From contig JACKPA010000004.1 in the NCBI GenBank assembly GCA_024233865.1, forward strand, positions 1 to 64,000: a DNA stretch of 64,000 nt, read 5' to 3'. The translations under genes were made by a program, and so were the position numbers. This document shows positions 54,607-62,001 of the stretch, in pieces. The first letter of the stretch is position 1; the number at the start of each line of letters is the position of its first letter. This DNA is from Leptospiraceae bacterium (GTDB lineage: Bacteria; Spirochaetota; Leptospiria; Leptospirales; Leptospiraceae). The notes under the pieces were generated by a model, which did not search any database, was not told the DNA's origin, and saw nothing but the letters and a program-made list of their open reading frames with translations.

Positions 54607-55116
54607 ATGTTTTTAATATCTAAAAGTTTGAAATTTATTTTCATTTTATTGCTTTTTGTAATTATTGCAAATTGCAAAGAGAAAAAGGAAGAGCGTAAGC
54701 GATATGACTTTTATATGCTGACTATTCCAAATGATGCAATCGTTTCAATGGCTTATGGAAGACTTGCAAATGTGTTTTTTTATAGAGGTCAATACGAAAA
54801 AGCTCTTGAAAGTATAAATAATTCAATACAAATCCTTCCAAATAATCCTGCCACATTATACAACAAAGCGGTCATTGAAATAAAACTAGGGAAAAAAAAT
54901 GAAGCCATAAATACTTTGAAAAGAGTTATATCTGTTCATGAAAATAGCAAAAAAGCATGGTACAATCTTGGTGTATTATTATTGGAACAAAAAAATTATA
55001 AAGAATCATTAAAGGCATTTAAGAATTCTGAATCTATAATCGAAGTTGACTCTGTACAATTTATGAGAAGTAAAGAATTCAGAGAAAAAGGCGATGATTA
55101 TTGGCATATTAAGTAA
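54607..55116 (+). CDS. TPR-repeat lipoprotein
   Basis: A 169-residue lipoprotein: signal peptide with lipobox VIIANC, Cys at about 23, then three to four TPR units (AYGRLANVFFYRGQYEKALE, ATLYNKAVIEIKLGKKNEAI and AWYNLGVLLLEQKNYKESL). It should sit on a membrane and hold partner proteins. AAGGAG precedes ATG 54607. It follows the SLATT gene by 23 bases and could share its transcript, but lipoproteins are not known CBASS parts, so operon membership is doubtful. Confidence 0.82.
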   Translation: MFLISKSLKFIFILLLFVIIANCKEKKEERKRYDFYMLTIPNDAIVSMAYGRLANVFFYRGQYEKALESINNSIQILPNNPATLYNKAVIEIKLGKKNEAINTLKRVISVHENSKKAWYNLGVLLLEQKNYKESLKAFKNSESIIEVDSVQFMRSKEFREKGDDYWHIK

Positions 55117-55152
55117 AGAATTAATTAATTTATATAAATAGAGGATTTAAAA

Positions 55153-56268
55153 ATGGAAGAAATTTTAATTATATTTGGCAAAATAGCGGGGATTGGTGGT
55201 TTGGCTATAGGAGTTTTATTGCTGTTGTATCGTGATATTTTAAGTAAAAATATCTTTCCGAACTTAACCAAGGAGCAAGGATACAAAATTATTCGTCTTA
55301 TTATTTTTGTAGTTTGGTCTGTTGCAATACTAGGTATGGCAGCTTGGGTATTTTTAAGCATAAATTCTACGAATGGGGAAAAGGAAAGTGGTAATAAAAA
55401 AGTCCTTGAAATCACTCCAACTCGATTTAGCGATCAACAACCTAATGTAGAAATTCACATAACAGAACACTATCGTTCAAGGTTTAAGTTTTCATTAGTG
55501 AGCAATGAAAATACACACTGGGTTGTAAATCGTCTATATTTAAAATATTTGTCTGAATATGATTGGGAACCAATTATTACAAAACAGGAGGCTCTTTCAT
55601 TCAGAACGAACTATGAAATTGTCTTATCAAATTTATTTTCAGAATATGACCTTATACCCCTTACTTTAGACAACGAAATTCATGCATTTGAATACAATGG
55701 TAGAGATTCTGATCATTTTGGAGTTCAATTATATGGTACTTACGTTTCTAAAGTTCAGATTGTCGCTGAGGTTTATGATTTCAAATCTGGGTCTAAAAAA
55801 CCTTTTGAAATAAAAAGCAAAGAACTAGAAATAGTCGTATCTCCAGATATTAAACCATTATGGGACAAACCAATTCACATAAGACAAGAAAAATTAATTG
55901 AATACATAACACCATTAGCCTATAAAACCATTACTCATCTAAATTGGGAAGATTTCATTTATGAAATTAAAAAAGATAAACCTCATCAATTCGAATCTCT
56001 TAAAAAAGACATTAGTAAATTTTTATCTTCATTCCAATATATGAAAAATCAATATATTCAGACTAAAGGAAAAAAGCAGGAGCAGGAGCAATATGCAATG
56101 TTAGAAGAAAAATTTGAAAAAAATCCTGACTCACTTAATGAAAAAGAATTAGAAAAATTAGCCTTTATAAAGTCTGAAACAGCCAAAGGAAATCATGTTT
56201 TTTCTGAAAGCTCTTTAGAAAAACACGTTAGGGAGATATTATTATTCTTAGAGAAATTAAAAAAGTAA
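55153..56268 (+). CDS. Membrane protein of unknown function
   Basis: A 371-residue protein with two N-terminal membrane helices (about 6-25 and 45-68), then a long soluble domain beginning with strands (VEIHITEHYRSRFKFSL) and ending in coiled helices (YAMLEEKFEKNPDSLNEKEL). I recognise no family. It starts 36 bases after the TPR gene and is followed four bases later by another membrane protein and then by a small beta-barrel protein. The three look like one operon. Location inside a defence island suggests, but does not show, a conflict role. Confidence 0.55.
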   Translation: MEEILIIFGKIAGIGGLAIGVLLLLYRDILSKNIFPNLTKEQGYKIIRLIIFVVWSVAILGMAAWVFLSINSTNGEKESGNKKVLEITPTRFSDQQPNVEIHITEHYRSRFKFSLVSNENTHWVVNRLYLKYLSEYDWEPIITKQEALSFRTNYEIVLSNLFSEYDLIPLTLDNEIHAFEYNGRDSDHFGVQLYGTYVSKVQIVAEVYDFKSGSKKPFEIKSKELEIVVSPDIKPLWDKPIHIRQEKLIEYITPLAYKTITHLNWEDFIYEIKKDKPHQFESLKKDISKFLSSFQYMKNQYIQTKGKKQEQEQYAMLEEKFEKNPDSLNEKELEKLAFIKSETAKGNHVFSESSLEKHVREILLFLEKLKK

Positions 56269-56272
56269 TTGT

Positions 56273-56776
56273 ATGATAAAACTTTTGCTGGAAGCATACG
56301 AAAAAGTTAATGGGCATATTTTTGCGTTAATAGGCATTGCGGTTAGTGGTATACCTATATATTTTAATTTTGAAAAAGAATCTATTAGCCTTAAAGTTCT
56401 TTTTCCGATTTTTACTATTCTATTTTTTATCTTTACTGTTATTTTTAAGGCTCTTTTAATATCTGTTAGTCAACAAAAATTGCCAAAAATGGTAAAAGGT
56501 CTTGATACAATTAAGCCCTATGATGAATTTTCTTTTCTTATTTTACTTGAGCCTTTTGAACTCTTTACATTTAAGACAATCCTGTCAGTTTTTCGTGATT
56601 CAGACGGTGTGGAAGAATATATTGGTATTGGTCAAATACTAAACGTTCAACAAGATAAAAAGCTTTTGGTTGGTGTTAAATTATTCCAGGAAAAAGAGGA
56701 AATAGTGAAAAAAATAATCGCAAATGATAAAACGCTAATAAAAAATATTATCATTAAGCCAGGTGTTGGAGCATAA
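56273..56776 (+). CDS. Two-TM membrane protein of unknown function
   Basis: A 167-residue protein with two membrane helices (about 14-30 and 41-65) and a C-terminal soluble domain (GQILNVQQDKKLLVGVKLFQ), possibly a small beta-barrel. No family recognised. The start is four bases after the preceding stop and its stop is three bases before the next ATG, so the genes are co-translated. Confidence 0.5.
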   Translation: MIKLLLEAYEKVNGHIFALIGIAVSGIPIYFNFEKESISLKVLFPIFTILFFIFTVIFKALLISVSQQKLPKMVKGLDTIKPYDEFSFLILLEPFELFTFKTILSVFRDSDGVEEYIGIGQILNVQQDKKLLVGVKLFQEKEEIVKKIIANDKTLIKNIIIKPGVGA

Positions 56777-56779
56777 ACT

Positions 56780-57187
56780 ATGAAAGAAGCTGTAGTTGCT
56801 GAAATTATCAATGACAATAAAATTGTAATAAATGCAGGTGAAAAAGACGGGTTAAAAAAAGGTATGGAAGTTCTTGTTTATGCAAAAGGAAATGAAATTT
56901 TTGACCCACTTACAAACGAAAGTTTGGGTATACTCGAAATTGTTAAAGGCACAGGTACGATTACGCATTTACAAAATCGTATTGCAACAGTTGAATCAAA
57001 TATGAAATTAGATACATCTCGAAAACTTGTAACTAAAAAAAAGCATAATGAATCTGCTCTTTTCCAGATGGTAGAAATGCTACAACCCTATAGAGTAATT
57101 GAAGAAATAGAAGAAATTCCGAGCAAAGTAATGGTACCTTTTGAAAACCTAGAAGTGGGTGATTTAGTAAAAATTATAAGAAAATAA
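56780..57187 (+). CDS. Small beta-barrel protein, FlgT C-domain-like
   Basis: A 135-residue protein. VVAEIINDNKIVINAGEKDG, LKKGMEVLVYAKGNEI and DPLTNESLGILEIVKGTGTI follow the FlgT C-terminal-like fold, which usually reads as G-x-x-x-G-V-x-x-G-D-x-x-x-V-Y. Here there is no signal peptide, so it acts in the cytoplasm with the two membrane proteins before it. The C-terminal half (FENLEVGDLVKI) repeats the barrel motif. Role unknown. GGAG precedes its ATG. Confidence 0.6.
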   Translation: MKEAVVAEIINDNKIVINAGEKDGLKKGMEVLVYAKGNEIFDPLTNESLGILEIVKGTGTITHLQNRIATVESNMKLDTSRKLVTKKKHNESALFQMVEMLQPYRVIEEIEEIPSKVMVPFENLEVGDLVKIIRK

Positions 57188-57188
57188 A

Positions 57189-58199
57189 TTATTTTATAGC
57201 TTCTACTTTTTTCATTTCAATTTCATTAAAATACGAACCAAAATATACATAATCTAAAAGAAAATTTTTTAATCTGCTATCCCAAAAAAATTTTTCTTCG
57301 TCATTTTTAGCGGCATAATACATTACTCTAAAATAATTTACAATGGGGTCAATACTTGACTTAATTTTTCCATTGTCAGTAGTTATTTCCCAACCACCTT
57401 TAATTCGAGTAAACATAAAACGCGTAGCAGCCGAATCTGCGTCAAGTTCGTCCTGAATAGAAAGTTCTTTCTTTTCAGCATGAGAAAATAAAATATGAGA
57501 AAATTCATGTGCATAAATAAATAAAAGAAGAGTCATATAATCTGTAACATGATAGTCCTCCAATGTAAACTTAAGTTCTTTATTCTTTACGAGTATTTCA
57601 GATTCTCTTCTTACCTTGGAATAGTTATTGACTAAAAAGTGAAGGAATTTATGGCTTTCTGAATTTGGTAGTGATTGCCAATTGTTTTTTAAAAGATTTC
57701 CGATTTGAACAAGCGAATCAGTAGTTTTCATATTATATTTATCGTTTACACTTATATTATAACGGTTAAATGCAGTTACATTTGCAATTAAATGTGATAG
57801 TACAATGATACCTCCATAGAAAACTAAAGAATATTCCATAGTATGGCCAATTTTTAAAGCAGCTTTTTCTGTAATTTTATCCTTATTTTTTGGAGAAAAT
57901 TTATTCAATTCATTCTCCAACTCGTCACCTGATTCTAATTTTACTTCCTTCAATTCATTTTTATTATCATAACCATAAATAATCCAATCATTATCAAGTT
58001 TAATGATTAGTAGTGTGCGTTTATTACTTGTAAGTGTAAATTCCTCTTTTAACACCTTAATATATTTTTGTTTTTCGATTTCATCTTTAGCTAACTTTAT
58101 TTTAAGGTCATACACCTTTTCCCAAGAAGGTTCTGAATAGGCGTTTATTTCTGGTTTGAGGGTTGTACCTTGTAGGTGAAACTTAATTGGGGGCAACAA
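57189..58199 (-). CDS. HExxH metallopeptidase-like protein with internal duplicate
   Basis: About 336 residues. The zinc motif HEFSH lies at 231-235 (FIYAHEFSHILFSH) with a likely acidic ligand in QDELDADSAATRF, as in M48-like peptidases. Residues 30-112 (VYDLKIKLAK, LLIIKLDNDWIIYGYDNKN) are a diverged copy of a segment in the gene at 58145. No start with a good ribosome site is visible; TTG 58199 may not be native. The upstream frame meets this one at a CCCCC run, so a frameshift splitting a single longer protein is possible. It runs antisense to its neighbours. Confidence 0.65.
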   Translation of the reverse strand: MLPPIKFHLQGTTLKPEINAYSEPSWEKVYDLKIKLAKDEIEKQKYIKVLKEEFTLTSNKRTLLIIKLDNDWIIYGYDNKNELKEVKLESGDELENELNKFSPKNKDKITEKAALKIGHTMEYSLVFYGGIIVLSHLIANVTAFNRYNISVNDKYNMKTTDSLVQIGNLLKNNWQSLPNSESHKFLHFLVNNYSKVRRESEILVKNKELKFTLEDYHVTDYMTLLLFIYAHEFSHILFSHAEKKELSIQDELDADSAATRFMFTRIKGGWEITTDNGKIKSSIDPIVNYFRVMYYAAKNDEEKFFWDSRLKNFLLDYVYFGSYFNEIEMKKVEAIK

Positions 58200-58672
58200 C
58201 TTAATTTTATTATAGATTCTTTAATTATTTTCGTAATGTTTCTTGGTTTTGACCTATCTAATTCACTAACTAGATCATCACTTGATTCCAACTTTACTTC
58301 TTTAAATTTATTTTTATTATCATAACCATAAATATCCCAATTGTTTTTATATTTTATAATTAACAATCCATATTTATTTACTTTAATTTTCCAATAATCC
58401 TGAAACTTTTGGATATAATTTTGTTTGTCAATTTTATTATTAACTAATATTATTTTTAAATCATACTCTTTTATGGAACTTATTTTTTTTGCATAATCTT
58501 CAAAGCTTATTAAACGGTAAATTTCCCTAATAATATCAATAGGTGTTTGTCCCCATATAGATTTAAAGCTTTTGTATTCGAATTCAGGAGAGTGCTTATT
58601 CAGCAACCCTTTTTTAAATTGGGTAAATACGTCTATAGTTTCTGATGGATTGGCATCAGTGTTAAATATCAT
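58145..58672 (-). CDS. Upstream duplicate or frameshifted 5' part of the metallopeptidase gene
   Basis: A 175-residue frame. Residues 68-157 (KEYDLKIILVNNKID, LLIIKYKNNWDIYGYDNKN, KFKEVKLESSDDLVSEL) match 30-112 of the downstream protein. It ends in a short tail that overlaps the start of that gene in another frame. Either the ancestral protein carried two tandem copies and has been split at the CCCCC run near 58192, or these are two overlapping genes. There is a start ATG at 58672 but no good ribosome site. Confidence 0.5.
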   Translation of the reverse strand: MIFNTDANPSETIDVFTQFKKGLLNKHSPEFEYKSFKSIWGQTPIDIIREIYRLISFEDYAKKISSIKEYDLKIILVNNKIDKQNYIQKFQDYWKIKVNKYGLLIIKYKNNWDIYGYDNKNKFKEVKLESSDDLVSELDRSKPRNITKIIKESIIKLSCCPQLSFTYKVQPSNQK

Positions 58673-58677
58673 AATTG

Positions 58678-59103
58678 TTAATATAGCAATTCATACAATC
58701 CCTTTTTCATTTCTTTTACCATTAGTAAAACAATAAAATTTTCTTTACCAATATAATGTATCTCCAAATTCTCATATGAATTTTCAATAGCAGCATTTAA
58801 ATCATATATAGAAACGTTATCATTTTTTACAAATGGCAACTCGAATTCTAGCACTTGATGATTAACATTTTGTACTTCTGAATCTTTATAACTCTTTATA
58901 ACAGTTAATGATAAACTTATTTTATTAGTCCCTGGATTTAGAAAAAATGTATTAAAATTGCATATAAGGGTTTCATTAGCTTTAGTATTATAATATTCTC
59001 CCTCTGCTCCCGTTAAATAAGTACGCATTTTGGTTTCTCCTAATACACTATTTGAGAGTATAGCTATCATAAAAAAGAAATAAAATAAAATTCTTCTATT
59101 CAT
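58678..59103 (-). CDS. Secreted hypothetical protein
   Basis: A 141-residue exported protein. The start ATG 59103 overlaps the stop of the preceding gene (ATGAATAG), so coupled translation is likely; an upstream in-frame ATG 59127 is less likely. Signal peptide: RRILFYFFFMIAILSNSVLG. The mature part has alternating strands (KISLSLTVIKSYKD, LEFELPFVKNDN). No family recognised. Part of the leftward unit 57189-59640. Confidence 0.55.
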   Translation of the reverse strand: MNRRILFYFFFMIAILSNSVLGETKMRTYLTGAEGEYYNTKANETLICNFNTFFLNPGTNKISLSLTVIKSYKDSEVQNVNHQVLEFELPFVKNDNVSIYDLNAAIENSYENLEIHYIGKENFIVLLMVKEMKKGLYELLY

Positions 59104-59640
59104 AATAAGTTTTTGATATATCTGCATTTAATTTCTCAAATTGTTCTTTTATTTTTTTATTAAAAATAGCAATAATAATACTGTTATTCAAAGGTTTCGT
59201 TTTCCAAGTTACTATTCCGCTTTGTGTTTTTTCAAAAAAAAGAGACTCAAAAAAGAGATATGTATTATTCTCAATTGATTCTAAAGAGTTAAGAATTAAT
59301 TGACTTTTTTTATTTTTAAAAAGATTATTGATATTTGTAACTAATTCATGCTTCTCATTTAAAATTTTTTCTTCAATTTCATTAGGTGCCAAAGCTGAAC
59401 GTGCTCATTGCCATATATTTCTTTTCCTTTGATAGCATTAGAAGTATACAAAAAAAGCTGTATTTGTTTGGAGTAGAGTAAAATAACATTATTCACATTG
59501 TATTTGCATTTTAGAAATAATTCCTTTTTTTTGTCACGATTGTTTATTAATTGATTGACAATAACAGGAGTTATTGAAGAAATAAGAGCACCTAGGAGAA
59601 CACCAATTAATGCGATAAATGCTATATAATATTCTTTCAT
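59096..59640 (-). pseudogene. Membrane-anchored hypothetical protein, frameshifted
   Basis: Two overlapping leftward frames look like one gene. The first begins at ATG 59640 with a membrane helix (YYIAFIALIGVLLGALISSI) and reads to EIYGNEHVQ near 59400. The second continues with LAPNEIEEKILNEKHELVTN to DISKTYYE at 59096. A one-base loss in the GTTCAGCTTTGG stretch at about 59390 would explain the break. Joined length is about 180 residues. No family recognised. A further in-frame extension to 59823 has no ribosome site and is not included. Confidence 0.5.
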
Positions 59641-59878
59641 ATAAATATAAGTTATTTTTACTACTGGTATCATACCAAAAATAGCATATTTCAAAATGTA
59701 AAGTACTTTTTGCTGAAAAATAAATATTGCGTTTAATCTGGCAATTATTTTTATAAAGAAGTCACTTGATAATAATTTTATTTTAAATTTTACTTTAATT
59801 ACATCAGCTCCAGAAGGTTTCATCGAATGGGCAATGAAAATGGAGCATTACAGGGTCGAACTTAAGAGGAGCATTGTT

Positions 59879-60352
59879 ATGAGAAATAAAGACTTCATAG
59901 AAAAAATAGAAAGTTTTATTATTAAAAATAACCTTTCGGAGGCAATTAATTTACTTTTAGATTTTATAAGAGATAAAGATAAAAAATTGTATCACATGAC
60001 TATTATACAAGCTTCACGTCTAAGCCACCTCAGAGAACAAGAAATTTCTGGAACAATAAGTACGGAAACAAAAAGAATAGAATACAACAAAATAAGCCAA
60101 GCAATACTTAGAATTTTAGACTATATTCGGGAATTACCTGATTATGAGTATTCAAACAAAAAATTATCATCAGATGAATTTGACCACATGAATACCTTAA
60201 AAATGAAAAAGTCTTCGATATTAGAAAAACTTGGTTATATGTATCAGAAGGAAATTATGTTTGCAGATGGTGCTAAAAAATACGAGATGAAACAGGAGAT
60301 AAAAGAATTAGAACAAGAATTGCAAGCAGTTGAAAGCAAATTAGTGACATAG
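59879..60352 (+). CDS. EAD11-like adaptor protein of a caspase conflict module
   Basis: A 157-residue soluble protein. The start at ATG 59879 is set by AAGAGGAG about seven bases upstream. Residues 1-80 (FIIKNNLSEAINLLLDFIRD, IIQASRLSHLREQEISGTIS, KISQAILRILDYI) fit effector-associated domain 11, a small helical adaptor domain of bacterial conflict systems. Residues about 105-157 form a second helical domain (KMKKSSILEKLGYMYQKEI) that is nearly identical to the C-terminus of the caspase at 60738. A homotypic contact between the two is likely. Not known from sequence: what this adaptor senses. Confidence 0.72.
   Translation: MRNKDFIEKIESFIIKNNLSEAINLLLDFIRDKDKKLYHMTIIQASRLSHLREQEISGTISTETKRIEYNKISQAILRILDYIRELPDYEYSNKKLSSDEFDHMNTLKMKKSSILEKLGYMYQKEIMFADGAKKYEMKQEIKELEQELQAVESKLVT
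60189..60352 (+). repeat. Direct repeat, copy 1 (shared C-terminal domain)
   Basis: 164 bases matching 61804-61967 at about 151 positions by eye; the first 125 bases differ at only three or four. It encodes the last 54 residues of the adaptor. Both copies end at stop codons, so each gene's tail was replaced or copied exactly. Confidence 0.9.
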
Positions 60353-60372
60353 ACTTAGGAGTAGGTGTTACA

Positions 60373-60735
60373 ATGGAAATACTTATAGAAACTAAAGATT
60401 TACCCAATCATGAATTAAAGAGAAAATTAGAAAATTATTTACATTCTAAATACCAATTTAAAGAAGGTGCAATTATTTTTTTATTAACTAAAGAAAAAGC
60501 AACAAAAGGAATTGATCCAAATTTTTTAAATGTATTATTACCTATCACTGGAACAGCAGTTGGTTTCATAATTAAAGGACTATTAGATATACTTAAAGAG
60601 AGAGAAAAGGGAAAAATTATATTAAAAGGAGAATTTGGAACAATAGAAATTCCGGTAAATACTTCCGAAGACGAACTTAATAGATATGTTCAAATATTGG
60701 AAAGAATGAAAAACCCTAAAATTACCTTGTTATAA
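60373..60735 (+). CDS. EACC1-like effector-associated constant component
   Basis: A 120-residue protein. The N-terminal strand-helix part (MEILIETKDLPNHELKRKLE), a hydrophobic central helix (LNVLLPITGTAVGFIIKGLL), then KGKIILKGEFGTIEIPVNT follow the layout of EACC1, a small protein that accompanies caspase, trypsin or TIR effectors in NTP-dependent conflict systems. It lies 20 bases after the adaptor and two before the caspase, so the three form one operon. Family assignment is by pattern. The central helix could dip into a membrane. Confidence 0.65.
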   Translation: MEILIETKDLPNHELKRKLENYLHSKYQFKEGAIIFLLTKEKATKGIDPNFLNVLLPITGTAVGFIIKGLLDILKEREKGKIILKGEFGTIEIPVNTSEDELNRYVQILERMKNPKITLL

Positions 60736-60737
60736 TT

Positions 60738-61967
60738 ATGAAAAAAGTCGCTCTTGTTATTGGAAATAAAGATTATTGCATTGGACAACTATCAAGTCCT
60801 TTGAACGATGCAAACGATATGGCAAATAGTTTGAAGGATTTAGGTTTTTCTGTTATCTTGAAAGAAAATCTTAGCAAAATGGACTTTAAACAAGCCATAT
60901 ATAACTTTGAAAATGAGATAGATAAAAATGGAACTGCTCTATTTTATTACTCTGGTCATGGAATGCAGTATGAAGGCACAAATTATCTTTTACCAGTTGA
61001 TGTTACGCTAGAGAAAGAATATTTCATAGAAGATGAATCTATTAAAATAAATATGATTTTAGAAGCAATGAATCATGCCAAATCAACATCTAATATACTA
61101 CTCATAGACGCATGCAGAGATAACCCCTTTTCTAAAAACTTTAAATCTTTAGAAAGAGGACTAGGAGAAAGTAAAACAACACCTCCATTTGGAACTATTA
61201 TATTTTACGCAACATCCCCGGGAAAAGTTGCAATTGATGGTAACGATAATAAAAAACACAGCATTTATACTAAAACCTTATTAACACAAATTAAAAAAGA
61301 AAATCAAAGATTTGAAGACCTTGTAATATCAGTAACTACTAAAGTAGAAGAAGAAACACAAGGAAAACAAATACCATGGATAGAAGGTATACTACGAAAT
61401 GTATTTTATTTCAATTCAACAGAAGTAAAAAACAATCTTTTTCAAGAGAATATTAAAAAAGAAAACTCTATAGGTATCATGATGAATTTAACAAAATATG
61501 AAAAGATGATATTAGAAGTTATTTACGCATTAGTTCACGACGAAGGAAATATCGAAGGTAAAGTTGGTTTTGAATATTCTAAAGTTGCCGAATATCTACA
61601 ACAAGAAAAAAATATTGAGATTAACTCTAGTCAAGTTCATAGTCTTTTAATAAATTTAAAAGACAAAGGTTTTATTAAGGCTGAATTTACATTTGGACAT
61701 ATCTTCAATATTATTCTTTTGCAAGATGTAAGTAATATTATTCAAGAGTTAAACCAAGTAAAATTAGCTAAAGATGAATCTTTTAATCAAAGAGTAGATT
61801 ATTTGAATACCCTAAAAATGAAAAAGTCTTCAATATTAGAAAAACTTGGTTATATGTATCAGAAGGAAATTAAGTTTGCAGATGGTGCTAAAAAATACGA
61901 GATGAAACAGGAGATAAAAGAATTAGAACAGGAATTACAAGAAGTTGAAAAAAAACTAACAACATAA
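60738..61967 (+). CDS. Caspase-like protease with winged-helix and EAD-like tail
   Basis: A 409-residue protein. Residues 1-220 are a caspase p20-like domain: ALVIGNKDYCIGQLSSPLND, catalytic His74 (YYSGHGMQYEG) and Cys126 (LLIDACRDNPF). A middle domain (about 250-340, ILEVIYALVHDEGN to FIKAEFTFG) resembles a winged helix. The C-terminal 54 residues duplicate the adaptor's tail. Both catalytic residues are present, so it is probably active. In related systems such proteases cleave host proteins after activation. It has no STAND ATPase next to it; sensing may rest on the adaptor. Confidence 0.88.
   Translation: MKKVALVIGNKDYCIGQLSSPLNDANDMANSLKDLGFSVILKENLSKMDFKQAIYNFENEIDKNGTALFYYSGHGMQYEGTNYLLPVDVTLEKEYFIEDESIKINMILEAMNHAKSTSNILLIDACRDNPFSKNFKSLERGLGESKTTPPFGTIIFYATSPGKVAIDGNDNKKHSIYTKTLLTQIKKENQRFEDLVISVTTKVEEETQGKQIPWIEGILRNVFYFNSTEVKNNLFQENIKKENSIGIMMNLTKYEKMILEVIYALVHDEGNIEGKVGFEYSKVAEYLQQEKNIEINSSQVHSLLINLKDKGFIKAEFTFGHIFNIILLQDVSNIIQELNQVKLAKDESFNQRVDYLNTLKMKKSSILEKLGYMYQKEIKFADGAKKYEMKQEIKELEQELQEVEKKLTT
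61804..61967 (+). repeat. Direct repeat, copy 2 (shared C-terminal domain)
   Basis: Matches 60189-60352 (see that entry). It encodes the last 54 residues of the caspase-like protein. Confidence 0.9.
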
Positions 61968-62001
61968 AAATACTGCCTATACAATAGCAAATTAAAAGAT
62001 T

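Noticed and set aside
59641..59823. N-terminal extension of the membrane-anchored leftward gene
   Set aside because: No ribosome-binding site, and the translation lacks the look of a folded domain; ATG 59640 directly precedes the membrane helix.
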